From: Pandoraea iniqua
Lineage (GTDB): Bacteria > Pseudomonadota > Gammaproteobacteria > Burkholderiales > Burkholderiaceae
Direction of reading: 5' to 3'
DNA length: 64,000 bases
Assembly (NCBI RefSeq): GCF_902459685.1
Contig: NZ_CABPSF010000005.1
Span: 124,001 to 188,000, forward strand
Made by a program: the position numbers and the translations under genes
Notes under the pieces: model-generated
Databases searched by the model: none
Told to the model about the DNA's origin: nothing
The model's input: the letters and a program-made list of their open reading frames with translations, nothing else
Shown here: positions 38,376 to 48,392 of the stretch, one piece after another
Numbering within the stretch: position 1 is the first letter of the stretch
How the letters are laid out: each line of letters opens with the position of its first letter

Positions 38376-39469
38376 TTGCAACGCTGCGCGAGCCGCCGGT
38401 ACGGGACCTCGCGTGGCTTCTGTTGTCCGACGATCTGCTCAGTGCCGCGCGGTTTCCCGCGGCGCTGGCGCACCTCGATGACGGGCAGGGCGCCACATCG
38501 GCATTGCACGACTGGTTGCTCGCCTGCGATGCCGACGCCGAACCGCTGCGCGAATTCATCGTGCAGCAGGGTGAAAGTAATCGTCTCGGACGCTATGCCG
38601 AGCAGTTGCTGCATTTCGCGCTGATGCACAGCCCGTCGCTTGAACTGTTGGCCGCAGGTCTGCAAGTGCGCGACGTCCGGCGCGGCAACATGACGCTGGG
38701 CGAATGCGACTTCCTGCTGGAGCGGCGCGCCGACCGCCGGTTGTTGCACTGGGAACTGGCCGTCAAACTCTATTTGTTCGTGCCCCCGGCCGGGCCGGTC
38801 GCTCAGGTGCCGCCGCTGGACGAACGTTCGCTCCAATTCCACTGGCTGGGTCCGAATCTCGCCGACAGTCTCGCCGACAAGGTGGCTCGGCTGCTCGGTC
38901 ATCAATTGCGGTTGACTACCTTCGACGCCGTGCGCAGTGCATTGCCCGCTGCCGGCCCGTGGTTGCCGCAGGTCTATCTCAAAGGGTGGTTGTTCCATCC
39001 GCTCACGCAGCCTTCCGTATTGCCGCAGGTCGCCGCCGAGACGCATGGGCGCGGATGGTGGGCGACGCTTGACGAGTGGTGGGTGCACGCGCAGCAGGCG
39101 GTGTCTGCGGGTGATGTGCAGGCCGACGAGGCGTGGGCCATTCTGCCGCGCGTGCGTTGGCTGGCACCTGCGCGCGTGGCCGAACATGCGGTGTTCTCGC
39201 TCGCGGCCATGCGTGAGCGCATCGAGACGCACTGGCGCGAGCGAGGGGTTGCGGAGCCGCTGTTGATCGTGTCGCTAACGCGGGCGGCACCGGTCGCGGG
39301 TGCGGCGGCGGGGCAAAGCGATTGGATCGAGCGCGAGCGTGGTTTCATCGTGCCCGACTACTGGGCGCCGCGCGCGCGGCATCGCATCGAAGAATTGGCG
39401 GAGCGTGCCGATGCGGCGGCGCGCCGGGCGTTGGCAGCGAGTGCCGACGATGGTGCGCCGTCGCTTTAG
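38336..39469 (+). CDS. DUF1853 family protein
   Basis: 377 aa from GTG 38336 ([17 protein letters not shown]), overlapping the glycosylase gene by 40 bp; 11 more codons are open upstream. It resembles DUF1853, with RDLAWLLLSDDLL, the MTLGECDFLLERRADRRLLHWELAVKLYLF block, whose acidic and Lys residues recall nuclease-like folds, and a C-terminal ERGFIVPDYW. Function is unknown. Tight overlap with the UDG gene suggests translation coupling, and a DNA-repair link is only an inference. Confidence 0.82.
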   Translation: MRIDSGQQAYRELIATLREPPVRDLAWLLLSDDLLSAARFPAALAHLDDGQGATSALHDWLLACDADAEPLREFIVQQGESNRLGRYAEQLLHFALMHSPSLELLAAGLQVRDVRRGNMTLGECDFLLERRADRRLLHWELAVKLYLFVPPAGPVAQVPPLDERSLQFHWLGPNLADSLADKVARLLGHQLRLTTFDAVRSALPAAGPWLPQVYLKGWLFHPLTQPSVLPQVAAETHGRGWWATLDEWWVHAQQAVSAGDVQADEAWAILPRVRWLAPARVAEHAVFSLAAMRERIETHWRERGVAEPLLIVSLTRAAPVAGAAAGQSDWIERERGFIVPDYWAPRARHRIEELAERADAAARRALAASADDGAPSL

Positions 39470-39503
39470 ACCGGTTAAGCCGGTGGGCTGGGCCGGGTAG
39501 GGC

Positions 39504-40349
39504 TTATGCCTTTGGCCAGATCGCGTGGAAGTGATGCACGGGGCCGATGCCGTGACCGATGCGCAGCTCGTCGCTGGCGGCGAGTGCACCGTTGAGATAG
39601 GCCTTCGCGTCACGCACGGTGCTCGACCAGTCGCTGCGGCGCGGGCGCAATGCGGCCAACGCAGCCGACAGCGTGCAGCCGGTGCCGTGGGTGTTGTGCG
39701 CGGCGATGCGCGGTGCGTTGAAGCGTTCCACACCCTCGGCACTGACGAGCCAGTCCGGACTCAGATCACCGCCCAGATGGCCGCCTTTCACCAGCACGTT
39801 GCGAGCGCCCAGCGCGCGCAATGCCTGCGCCTGCTGTTCCATCTCATCTTCGTTGGTGGCCGGGGCAACGCCCAGCAGTGCAGCGGCTTCGGGCAGGTTC
39901 GGCGTAATCAGGTCGGCCAGCGGCAGCAGTTCGTCGCGCAACGCGGCGACCGCATCCGGTTGCAGCAGCGCATGACCGCTCTTCGAGATCATGACCGTGT
40001 CGAGAATCACAAAGCGCGGCTGATAGCGCCGCAAACCGGCGGCCACCGCCCGCACGACTTCAGCGTTGGCCAGCATGCCGAGCTTGACGGCATCCACATC
40101 GAGGTCCTGAAACACGGCGTCCATCTGTGCCGTGACGAAGGTCGCGGGCGGCGTGTGGATGTCGGTCACGCCGCGCGTATTCTGCGCGGTCAGCGCGGTA
40201 ATCACGCTCGCGCCGTAGGCACCGAGCGCCGAGAACGCCTTGAGATCAGCCTGAATGCCGGCACCGCCGCTCGAATCCGAGCCGGCGATGGTCAGCGCAA
40301 TGGGAATGCCTGTGGAGGTTTGCGAAGCGGACGACGATTGCGAATTCAT
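39504..40349 (-). CDS. thiD: Hydroxymethylpyrimidine/phosphomethylpyrimidine kinase ThiD
   Basis: Phosphorylates HMP and HMP-P for thiamine synthesis. It is 281 aa from ATG 40349; an upstream start at 40370 would overlap lplT by 20 bp. The ribokinase-like fold shows AGSDSSGGAGIQADLKAFSALG, QNTRGV, ITPNLPEAAALLG, VKGGHL and the catalytic-base/anion-hole motif HNTHGTGCTLSAALAA. It is downstream of lplT with a 1-bp gap to its stop, so the two are coupled. No TPP riboswitch is visible. Confidence 0.95.
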   Translation of the reverse strand: MNSQSSSASQTSTGIPIALTIAGSDSSGGAGIQADLKAFSALGAYGASVITALTAQNTRGVTDIHTPPATFVTAQMDAVFQDLDVDAVKLGMLANAEVVRAVAAGLRRYQPRFVILDTVMISKSGHALLQPDAVAALRDELLPLADLITPNLPEAAALLGVAPATNEDEMEQQAQALRALGARNVLVKGGHLGGDLSPDWLVSAEGVERFNAPRIAAHNTHGTGCTLSAALAALRPRRSDWSSTVRDAKAYLNGALAASDELRIGHGIGPVHHFHAIWPKA

Positions 40350-40350
40350 A

Positions 40351-41643
40351 TCAATGCTTGACTTCGCCAATGAGCGAGAGCGAATCGAATTCGCGCTGAT
40401 TGGCCTGATGGCGCCTCATGACGAGCCACATCGTGCCCGACACGAACAAGCCGAAGAGAACAATGACGATCCCGACCGGCACGTTGAACCAGATCAGCAG
40501 CGCGTACAGGCACAGCATGATCAGCACCGACAGGTTCTCATTGAAGTTCTGCACGGCGATCGAGTGGCCGGCAGACAGCAGCACGTGGCCGCGGTGTTGC
40601 AGCAGGGCATTCATCGGCACGACAAAGAAGCCGGCGAGCGCGCCCACGATGATCAGGAAGATGTACGCGATGATCAGATACAGCGGCACCTTCCAGTGCT
40701 GGCCGAACGGCAGCAGATCTTTCGAGAAGAAGGCCATGGCCATCACGGCAATGCCCATGGCGATACCGACGGGCAGGACTGAGAGCGAGCGCTTGAGCGG
40801 GATGCGCGAGGCCGCGACGATGGCACCGATGGCCACGCCCACCGCCGACACGGCTTGCAGAATCGCACCTTCCGACAGGGTCATGCCGAGGGCTTTTTCC
40901 GCCCAGCGCAGCACGATGAATTGCAGCGTCGCGCCGGCACCCCAGAAGAGCGTGGTGACCGCCAGTGAGATTTGGCCCAGCTTGTCGCGCCACAGCGTGA
41001 CGAAGCAGTCGGCGAAATCGGAAACCAGCTTGATCGGGTTGCGTTCCTGACGCGCATAGCGTGCGCCGGTATCGGGAATGCGCAGGTTGAACAGGGCGGC
41101 GATCACATAGATGCCCATGATGATCACCATCGCGGCCATGGCCGGCGAACTGATGACTTCGGGCGTGCGCAACAGAATCCATTCGGAGACATGGGGGCTG
41201 ATCAGCGCGCCGCCCAATACCGTGCCGAGAATGATCGAACTGACGGTGAGCCCTTCGATCCACCCATTGGCCGCGACGAGTCTTTCCGCCGGTAAGAGCT
41301 CGGTGAGAATGCCGTACTTCGCGGGCGAGTACGCCGCCGCGCCGAAGCCGACTACGCCGTACGCGATCAATGGATGCGAGCCGAACAGCATCATCATGCA
41401 GCCGACCACTTTGATCGAATTGCTGATGAACATGACGCGGCCTTTGGGCATGGAATCCGCAAAAGCGCCGACGTAGGCAGCCAGAATGACGTACGAGAGA
41501 ACGAAGAAGAGTTTGAGCAGCGGAGTCATCCACTGCGGGGAATGCAGATCTTTCAGAAGTGCGATTGCTGCAATAAGCAATGCATTGTCGGCCAGCGACG
41601 AAAAAAACTGCGCGGCCATGATGGTGTAAAAGCCTTTCTTCAT
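40351..41643 (-). CDS. lplT: Lysophospholipid transporter LplT
   Basis: 430 aa from ATG 41643 (MKKGFYTIMAAQFFSSLADNALLIAAI), the classical LplT start; 26 further upstream codons are open but unconserved. It is a major-facilitator protein with about twelve hydrophobic helices. It moves lysophospholipids inward across the cytoplasmic membrane for re-acylation, in E. coli by the adjacent Aas, which is not next to it here. Shares its operon with thiD. Confidence 0.9.
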   Translation of the reverse strand: MKKGFYTIMAAQFFSSLADNALLIAAIALLKDLHSPQWMTPLLKLFFVLSYVILAAYVGAFADSMPKGRVMFISNSIKVVGCMMMLFGSHPLIAYGVVGFGAAAYSPAKYGILTELLPAERLVAANGWIEGLTVSSIILGTVLGGALISPHVSEWILLRTPEVISSPAMAAMVIIMGIYVIAALFNLRIPDTGARYARQERNPIKLVSDFADCFVTLWRDKLGQISLAVTTLFWGAGATLQFIVLRWAEKALGMTLSEGAILQAVSAVGVAIGAIVAASRIPLKRSLSVLPVGIAMGIAVMAMAFFSKDLLPFGQHWKVPLYLIIAYIFLIIVGALAGFFVVPMNALLQHRGHVLLSAGHSIAVQNFNENLSVLIMLCLYALLIWFNVPVGIVIVLFGLFVSGTMWLVMRRHQANQREFDSLSLIGEVKH

Positions 41644-42124
41644 CGGTACTTGAGTCGATCCCGTGCGGCGTAAAACTTGCGTGTCTCGGTTGTCGGAATC
41701 CGCGGTGCCCGCGTCGGGCACCCAAACGGGATGAAACCGGGCTTAAACACAGGGGTATCTGCGCTCATCAAGCATGCATGTGTCGCTAATGGGCCGTATA
41801 TTCGGCCTTGTAGCCCCCGTGTCGGGCGCCCGGTCGCCCTCGGTCTTTGACCGATATTGTTGTCGGGATAAAGATTTCGGCAAAACAAGTTGTGCGCACG
41901 GCTTTATAACACGAAAATATGCCGATGCGTTATGCCGCCGGCACCTTCGGGCATGCCTGAAATGCTGTGGTTCACCCTGTGTCATTTCCCTTCGCACAAA
42001 ATTGCACCAATTCGCGCGGGGCATGTCAATGCAGTGTATTTGAACCACCGCTTCAGCCAGTCATTGAACTCATGTTCTTGAAGCCGTGTTCCGGTGGCGC
42101 CTCTCTTCTGTCCTCAATCCTGCC
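41644..42124. other. Divergent intergenic region lplT / alr
   Basis: About 480 bp without a credible gene. An AT-richer patch at 41870-41935 includes TTTATAAC and may hold the promoter for alr or lplT; I cannot assign -35/-10 pairs with confidence. No riboswitch, terminator or repeat stands out. Confidence 0.45.
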
Positions 42125-43195
42125 ATGCCTCGTCCGATCAAAGTTTCGATTCATACCGCAGCGCTTGCCCACAATCTCGATGTCGCCCGTCGCCACGCCC
42201 CCAACGCCAAGGTCTGGGCCGTGGTGAAGGCGAATGCCTATGGGCACGGCATTGAAAATGCCTATCCCGGCCTGCGCGACGCCGACGGCTTCGGCCTGCT
42301 CGATCTCGACGAGGCCGTGCGGGTGCGCGAACTCGGCTGGGCCGGCCCGATCCTGTTGCTCGAAGGGTTCTTCACGCCGTCCGATCTTGCCATCGTCGAC
42401 AAGTACGGTCTCACCACGACCGTGCATAGCGACGACCAGCTGCGCATGCTCGAGACCACGCGTCTGACCAAGCCGCTCAACGTGCAACTGAAGATGAATT
42501 CGGGCATGAACCGGCTGGGCTTTGCCCCCGAGCGCTATCGCGCCGCGTGGGAGCGGGCCCGTGCCATTCCCGGCGTCAGCCAGATCGTGCTGATGACGCA
42601 CTTCTCGGACGCCGACGGCCCCCGTGGCATCGAGCATCAGGTGGCCGCTTTCGAGCGTGGCGCCCGCGATGTGCCGGGCGAGCGCAGTCTCGCCAACTCG
42701 GCCGCGACGCTTTTCCATCCGGAGACGCATGGCGCATGGGTGCGTCCGGGCATCATGCTGTACGGCTCGTCGCCGAAGGGGCTCGAAGTGCCGGCCGCCG
42801 ACCTCGGTCTACAACCGGCCATGACGCTCGAATCGGAACTGATCGGTATTCAGGAAGTACCGGCCGGCGGTACCGTCGGTTACGGCAGCATCTTCACCGC
42901 CGAAGCGCCGATGCGCGTCGGCACGGTGGCTTGCGGTTATGCCGACGGGTATCCGCGCGTGGCCCCATCGGGCACGCCGGTGCTGGTGGATGGTGTGCGC
43001 ACGCAGATCGTCGGGCGGGTGTCGATGGACATGCTGGCGGTCGATCTGACGCCGGTGCCGCAGGCGCGCGTCGGGACCTCGGTGACGCTGTGGGGCCGTG
43101 GCCTCTGTATCGATGAAGTGGCGGCCTCGGCCGGCACGCTCGGCTACGAGTTGATGTGTGCCGTGGCGCGTCGCGTGCCCGTGCACGCGCACTGA
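42125..43195 (+). CDS. alr: Alanine racemase
   Basis: PLP enzyme that makes D-alanine for peptidoglycan. It is 356 aa from ATG 42125; the frame extends 13 codons upstream without support. The PLP lysine is Lys35 in [12 protein letters not shown]. The [10 protein letters not shown] block and catalytic Tyr in [13 protein letters not shown] are present, and [13 protein letters not shown] is the C-terminal domain signature. It lies 8 bp before radA. Confidence 0.95.
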   Translation: MPRPIKVSIHTAALAHNLDVARRHAPNAKVWAVVKANAYGHGIENAYPGLRDADGFGLLDLDEAVRVRELGWAGPILLLEGFFTPSDLAIVDKYGLTTTVHSDDQLRMLETTRLTKPLNVQLKMNSGMNRLGFAPERYRAAWERARAIPGVSQIVLMTHFSDADGPRGIEHQVAAFERGARDVPGERSLANSAATLFHPETHGAWVRPGIMLYGSSPKGLEVPAADLGLQPAMTLESELIGIQEVPAGGTVGYGSIFTAEAPMRVGTVACGYADGYPRVAPSGTPVLVDGVRTQIVGRVSMDMLAVDLTPVPQARVGTSVTLWGRGLCIDEVAASAGTLGYELMCAVARRVPVHAH

Positions 43196-43203
43196 GCGAG
43201 CGC

Positions 43204-44580
43204 ATGGCCAAAGCCAAGACTGTCTATATCTGTACCGAATGCGGTGGCCAGAGCCCCAAGTGGGCTGGCCAGTGCCCGCATTGCAACGGTTGGAATACGC
43301 TCGTCGAATCCGTGCCGGAAACGTCGACCGGCCACCGCTATCAGTCGCTCGCCAAGAGCACGCCGATCCGCAAGCTCGCGGAGATCGAAGCCTCCGATGT
43401 GCCGCGTTTCTCCAGCGGTGTGAGTGAATTCGATCGCGTGCTCGGCGGCGGTCTCGTCGCGGGCGGCGTGGTGCTGATCGGCGGCGATCCCGGCATCGGC
43501 AAGTCGACACTGCTGCTGCAATCACTGGCGCATCTGTCGCGCGAGCGTCGCGCGCTCTATGTGAGTGGTGAAGAGTCGGGCGCACAGATCGCACTGCGTG
43601 CGCAGCGTCTCGGTTTGGGCGCGGCGGGCGAGGGCGGTGGCGGCGATCTCGATCTGCTGGCCGAGATTCAGCTTGAGAAGATTCTCGGCGCTATCGAGTC
43701 CGAGAAGCCCGACGTGGTGGTGATCGACTCGATCCAGACCGTGTATTCCGAAGCGCTTAGTTCGGCGCCCGGTTCGGTGGCGCAGGTGCGTGAGTGTGCG
43801 GCGCAACTGACGCGTTGTGCCAAGCAGAGCGGCGTGACGGTAATTCTGGTCGGGCACGTGACCAAAGAAGGCAGCCTTGCGGGGCCGCGCGTGCTTGAGC
43901 ACATTGTCGATACGGTGCTGTATTTCGAAGGCGACACCCATTCGTCGTATCGGCTGGTGCGGGCGTTCAAAAACCGCTTTGGTGCCGTGAACGAACTCGG
44001 TGTGTTCGCGATGACGGAAAAGGGGCTGCGCGGCGTGGCGAATCCGTCGGCGTTGTTCCTGTCGCAGCACGAGCAGATGGTAGCGGGCTCGTGCGTGCTG
44101 GTAACGCAGGAAGGCACGCGGCCGTTGCTGGTCGAAGTGCAGGCGCTGGTCGATACCGCGCAGGTGCCTAACCCGAGGCGTCTGGCGGTGGGGTTGGAGC
44201 AGAACCGTCTGGCGATGTTGCTGGCGGTGATGCACCGCCACGCAGGCATCGCGTGCTTCGATCAGGACGTGTTCCTGAATGCCGTTGGCGGCGTCAAGAT
44301 TACCGAGCCGGCGGCCGACTTGGCTGTGTTGCTCGCCATTCATTCGTCGCTGCGCAACAAGCCGTTGCCGCGTGGGATCGTGGCGTTTGGCGAAGTGGGG
44401 CTGGCCGGCGAGATTCGCCCGAGTCCGCGCGGGCAGGATCGTCTGAAGGAAGCGGCCAAACTCGGCTTCTCGATTGCGATCATTCCGAAGGCGAACGCGC
44501 CGAAGCAGCCGATCGACGGACTGGAAGTCCACGCCGTCGACCGTTTGGAGCAAGCGATTTCGGTGGTGGCGGGATTGTGA
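43204..44580 (+). CDS. radA: DNA repair protein RadA
   Basis: 458 aa from ATG 43204. N-terminal Cys4 zinc finger CTECGGQSPKWAGQCPHC, RecA-like ATPase with Walker A GGDPGIGKST (about 98-107), the RadA signature KNRFGAVNELGVF, and a Lon-protease-like C-terminal domain. RadA is a branch-migration helicase acting with RecA. It follows alr by 8 bp and ends at a strong terminator. Confidence 0.96.
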   Translation: MAKAKTVYICTECGGQSPKWAGQCPHCNGWNTLVESVPETSTGHRYQSLAKSTPIRKLAEIEASDVPRFSSGVSEFDRVLGGGLVAGGVVLIGGDPGIGKSTLLLQSLAHLSRERRALYVSGEESGAQIALRAQRLGLGAAGEGGGGDLDLLAEIQLEKILGAIESEKPDVVVIDSIQTVYSEALSSAPGSVAQVRECAAQLTRCAKQSGVTVILVGHVTKEGSLAGPRVLEHIVDTVLYFEGDTHSSYRLVRAFKNRFGAVNELGVFAMTEKGLRGVANPSALFLSQHEQMVAGSCVLVTQEGTRPLLVEVQALVDTAQVPNPRRLAVGLEQNRLAMLLAVMHRHAGIACFDQDVFLNAVGGVKITEPAADLAVLLAIHSSLRNKPLPRGIVAFGEVGLAGEIRPSPRGQDRLKEAAKLGFSIAIIPKANAPKQPIDGLEVHAVDRLEQAISVVAGL

Positions 44581-44651
44581 TGCGGTGATGCACAGCGAGT
44601 CGGCGATGGTGTGAGTTTTCCCGTCGTGCAGACATCGATGCCAAGCATAAA

Positions 44652-44690
44652 AAAGGCCCGGTCAGTGTTCGCTGACCGGGCCTTTGTCTT
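44652..44690. terminator. Bidirectional terminator, radA / ABC-F
   Basis: 14-bp perfect stem AAAGGCCCGGTCAG/CTGACCGGGCCTTT, 6-nt loop, T-rich after the right arm. Confidence 0.92.
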
Positions 44691-44723
44691 TTCGTCTTTT
44701 TGCCTGTTCGTTACGGCGAATAC

Positions 44724-46646
44724 TCAGACGATCTGTTCCATCGCTTCCTGCGCTTCGAGCCATTCGGCTTCGATATCCGAGAGCTTCGCCGTGACTTCGG
44801 CTTGCTGCTTGAGGCTGTCGGTCAGCAGCGCTTTCTTCCCGTCTTCGTACGTACTGCTATCGGCGAGAATGGCGTCGAGCCGAGCCTTCTCGTCGGAGAG
44901 CTTGGCCATCGACTGTTCGAGCTTTTCGATCTTGCGCTGCAACGGCTTGCGCAGTTGCGACAGGCGCTGACGCTCTTGCGCTTCGGCGCGCTTCTGGTCC
45001 TTGCGGTTCACGCCGTTGTCATCGGTGTCGGCGCTGTCGCGCGCGGCGGCCCGTTGATCGGCGGCGTGTTGCAGCAGCCAGTCGCGGTAGTCGTCCAGAT
45101 CGCCATCGAACGGCTTGACCTCGCCACCAGCCACGAGCAGAAACTGATCGGTCGTCGCGCGCAACAGATGCCGGTCGTGCGAGACGAGAATCAGCGTGCC
45201 GTCGAACTGTGCCAGCGCCATCGTGAGGGCATGACGCGTTTCGAGATCCAAGTGGTTCGTCGGTTCGTCGAGCAGCAGCAGGTTCGGCTTTTGCCAGATG
45301 ATGAGGGCGAGCGCGAGGCGCGCCTTCTCGCCACCGGAGAACGGTGCGATGGACGACGTTGCCATCTCTCCCCGGAAGTTGAAGCCACCGAGAAAGTCGC
45401 GCAGTTCCTGTTCGCGGGTGTCGGGCGCAAGGCGTTGCAAATGCTGAATCGGCGAATCGTCGTGACGCAGCGTTTCGACCTGATGCTGCGCGAAGTAACC
45501 GATCTGCAACCCCTTGCCGGTCTTCACATTGCCGGAGAGGGCGTCGAGCGTGCCCGCCAGCGTCTTGATCAGCGTCGACTTGCCCTGACCGTTTGCGCCG
45601 AGCAAGCCGATGCGCTGTTCGTTCTGCACCGACATCGTCACGTGCGGCAGGATTACCTTCTCGCTGCCGTCTTCCAAGTGATAGCCGCAGCGAACGCCTT
45701 CGAGCACCAGCATCGGGTTCGGCGCGCTGTCGGCCGAACGGAATTCGAACGTGAACGGCGACGCCACGTGTGCGGGCGCGATGCGCTCCATCTTCTCGAG
45801 CGCCTTCATCCGGCTTTGGGCCTGACGGGCTTTCGTCGCCTTAGCCTTGAATCGCGTGATGAACGATTCGAGGTGAGCAATCGTTTTCTGCTGCTTGTCG
45901 AAGGCGTTCTGTTGCAGGGACAGTTGCTGCCCGCGCGTGATTTCGAACTGGCTGTAGTTGCCGCCGTAGCGCTTGATCTGCTGATTCTCGATGTGCAGCG
46001 TGACGTTACAGACTTCGTCGAGGAATTCGCGATCGTGCGAGATGACGACGAGCGTGCCGGGGTAACGTTTGAGCCAGTCTTCGAGCCAGACGATGGCGTC
46101 GAGGTCCAAGTGGTTCGTCGGTTCGTCGAGCAGCAGCAGTTCTGACGGGCACATCAGCGCCTGTGCGAGATTCAGGCGCATGCGCCAGCCGCCGGAGAAG
46201 CTCGCGACGGGCATGGCCGTCTGCGCGAGCGTGAAGCCCAGACCCAGCAGCAGCGCCTCGCCGCGTGCCGGAGCGGTGTAGCCGTCGGCGTCGGCAAAGG
46301 CCGTGTGGGCTTCGCCTTGGGCGTGGCCGTCGTGGGCGGCTTCGGCTTGTGCAATACGGGCTTCGATGTCGCGCAGGCGCGTGTCGCCGTCGAGCACGTA
46401 ATCGAGCGCGGTGCGGTCGACGGCGGGCGTTTCCTGCATCACATGGGCAATGCGCCATGCGCCGGGAATGAAGACGTCGCCGCCGTCGGCATGCAACTGG
46501 CCGCGCAGCAGGGCGAACAAGGTCGACTTACCTGCACCGTTGGCCCCGACGAGGCCGACGCGCTCGCCCGGATTGAGCGTGACGGAAATGTCTTCAAAAA
46601 GCTGCTTGGTGCCGCGCGCGAGGGAGAGGTGTTCGAATCGGATCAC
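44724..46646 (-). CDS. ABC-F family ATPase (YheS-like)
   Basis: 640 aa from GTG 46646 (MIRFEHLSLARGTKQL), which aligns with the start and length of E. coli YheS. The frame is open to 46763, and an ATG at 46721 is an alternative; no good Shine-Dalgarno marks the GTG. Two ABC modules carry Walker A GANGAGKST and GANGQGKST, signature SFSGGWRMR and FSGGEKARL, and two LLLDEPTNHLD Walker B motifs. A P-site-tRNA-interaction linker rich in Lys/Gln lies between them, and a C-terminal coiled coil covers about 545-640. There are no membrane segments; ABC-F proteins act on the ribosome to relieve stalled elongation or antibiotics. Confidence 0.92.
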   Translation of the reverse strand: MIRFEHLSLARGTKQLFEDISVTLNPGERVGLVGANGAGKSTLFALLRGQLHADGGDVFIPGAWRIAHVMQETPAVDRTALDYVLDGDTRLRDIEARIAQAEAAHDGHAQGEAHTAFADADGYTAPARGEALLLGLGFTLAQTAMPVASFSGGWRMRLNLAQALMCPSELLLLDEPTNHLDLDAIVWLEDWLKRYPGTLVVISHDREFLDEVCNVTLHIENQQIKRYGGNYSQFEITRGQQLSLQQNAFDKQQKTIAHLESFITRFKAKATKARQAQSRMKALEKMERIAPAHVASPFTFEFRSADSAPNPMLVLEGVRCGYHLEDGSEKVILPHVTMSVQNEQRIGLLGANGQGKSTLIKTLAGTLDALSGNVKTGKGLQIGYFAQHQVETLRHDDSPIQHLQRLAPDTREQELRDFLGGFNFRGEMATSSIAPFSGGEKARLALALIIWQKPNLLLLDEPTNHLDLETRHALTMALAQFDGTLILVSHDRHLLRATTDQFLLVAGGEVKPFDGDLDDYRDWLLQHAADQRAAARDSADTDDNGVNRKDQKRAEAQERQRLSQLRKPLQRKIEKLEQSMAKLSDEKARLDAILADSSTYEDGKKALLTDSLKQQAEVTAKLSDIEAEWLEAQEAMEQIV

Positions 46647-46849
46647 AGCGAAAGGGGAGGCGAAATCGGGTAAGCGTCGAAAGCGTGACGGGCGTGGCGG
46701 ACGTGGTGCACGACGCCGCATCAGGTGCGACAAAGTCGCTATTTTACCGGGTGTGGAGGGCATGCGGCATTTGTTGCCGGATTTGTTGACGGGTTACGCG
46801 CCCGGATGGCCCGCCAGCGCGTTGCGCTGACTACGCTGACTACTCTGAC

Positions 46850-48277
46850 TCAGAGAATCGGCGCAAACAACCGTGCCACACGCATGACGATTTGCCGCCA
46901 GCGCGGAATCTGCCGGAATTCGTCCTTGTCGAGCAGTGTCGCCTGATCGAAGTCGTGCGTGAGCATGTAGGCGACATCGTCGGCAAAGCCGCGATCCACC
47001 GTCAGCAGCATGAGTTCGAAGTTCAGGCGGAATGAGCGGTTGTCGAGGTTGGCGCTACCCACGGCGGCAGCGCTGTCGTCGATCAGCACCACCTTCTGGT
47101 GCAGGAACCCGTGGTGATAGCGGTACACCTTAATGCCGCTGCGGACCGCTTCGAATGCGTACGATGTCGTCGCCTCGAACACCACCCGGTGATCCGCCCG
47201 GTCCGGGACCAGAATGCGCACATCCACGCCTCGCAGCACCGCCAGACGCAGCGCTGAAAACACCGCCTCGTCGGGCACGAAGTAGGGCGTGGTCAGCCAC
47301 ACGCGGTGCTGCGCGGCGTTAATCAGTGTCACGAAGAACAGCGACGACGTTTCCAGCCGGTCGGCCGGTCCGCTCGGCACCACCTGACAGTGCATGTCCT
47401 CGCCCGACGCCACCGGATGCCGGTTGAGCACCGGCACGTTGCCGGTGCTCCAGTGCCAGTCTTCGGCAAACGCCCGTTGAATGCCCACCACCGCCGGCCC
47501 GCGCACCGAAATATGCGTATCGCGCCACGGCGCCAGTGGCGGCTTCTCGCCGAGGTATTCCACGCCGACGTTATGGCCGCCGATAAACGCCTCGTTGCCG
47601 TCGATCACGACGATCTTGCGGTGATTGCGGAAGTTGAGCTGGAAGCGGTTGACGACGATGCCGCGTTTAGCCGCGGCGAACTCGTGCACTTCGACGCCAC
47701 CCTTGCGCAGCTTTTCGCAGTAGCTGCGGGGCAGGTCGTGGCTGCCGATGCGGTCGTACAGGAAATACACCTTCACGCCGGTCGCGGCGCGCGCGAGCAA
47801 GCGCGCGGCAAGGGCACGGCCGAGTGCGTCGTCTTTCACGATGAAGAACTGCACGATCACGTAATCGCGCGCGCGGTCGATGGCGGCGAAGATTGCGTCG
47901 AACGTGGCGCGGCCGTTCACCAGCAAGCGCACACGGTTGCCGGCGACGAACGACATGCCGGTGATCGACGTCAGTGCGCTGTATTCCGGATGGGCTTCGA
48001 CGGCGACCGGCGGCTCGTCGCTACGCTCGGTCTCGCCCATGCGCGATTGCAGGACTTCGTTACGCGCACGGCGTGCCTCGACATAGCCGACGAACTTGGA
48101 GCGGCCGAGAAACAGATAGGGGATGAGCGTGAGGTACGGCATCGTCACGAGCGAGACCGCCCATGCCACCGCACCTTGCGAGGTACGCACCGTCAGCACG
48201 GCATGTATGGCTGCCACCACGCCGAGCACATGAAGACAGGCGACGGCAAAGCCGACATCGAGCCAGTTGAGCGTCAT
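46850..48277 (-). CDS. cls: Cardiolipin synthase (phospholipase D superfamily)
   Basis: 475 aa with two N-terminal membrane helices (about 5-60, including WAVSLVTMPYLTLIPYLFLGRSKF) and two HKD domains: NHRKIVVIDGNEAFIGGHN (about 220) and LHQKVVLIDDSAAAVGSANLDNRSF (about 400). Makes cardiolipin from phosphatidylglycerol at the inner membrane. The arrangement matches bacterial ClsA-type enzymes. It lies 115 bp downstream of prmB. Confidence 0.94.
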   Translation of the reverse strand: MTLNWLDVGFAVACLHVLGVVAAIHAVLTVRTSQGAVAWAVSLVTMPYLTLIPYLFLGRSKFVGYVEARRARNEVLQSRMGETERSDEPPVAVEAHPEYSALTSITGMSFVAGNRVRLLVNGRATFDAIFAAIDRARDYVIVQFFIVKDDALGRALAARLLARAATGVKVYFLYDRIGSHDLPRSYCEKLRKGGVEVHEFAAAKRGIVVNRFQLNFRNHRKIVVIDGNEAFIGGHNVGVEYLGEKPPLAPWRDTHISVRGPAVVGIQRAFAEDWHWSTGNVPVLNRHPVASGEDMHCQVVPSGPADRLETSSLFFVTLINAAQHRVWLTTPYFVPDEAVFSALRLAVLRGVDVRILVPDRADHRVVFEATTSYAFEAVRSGIKVYRYHHGFLHQKVVLIDDSAAAVGSANLDNRSFRLNFELMLLTVDRGFADDVAYMLTHDFDQATLLDKDEFRQIPRWRQIVMRVARLFAPIL

Positions 48278-48392
48278 GACCGACTGCCTTCCTCCATGCC
48301 AAGAGTCGCGCGGACCCGGGACCCCGAGTGTACCCGGGACGCGTGAACTTAGGGAGTAAGCGGCGTTGGCGGAATGCGCCGCGTGCGTGCGA

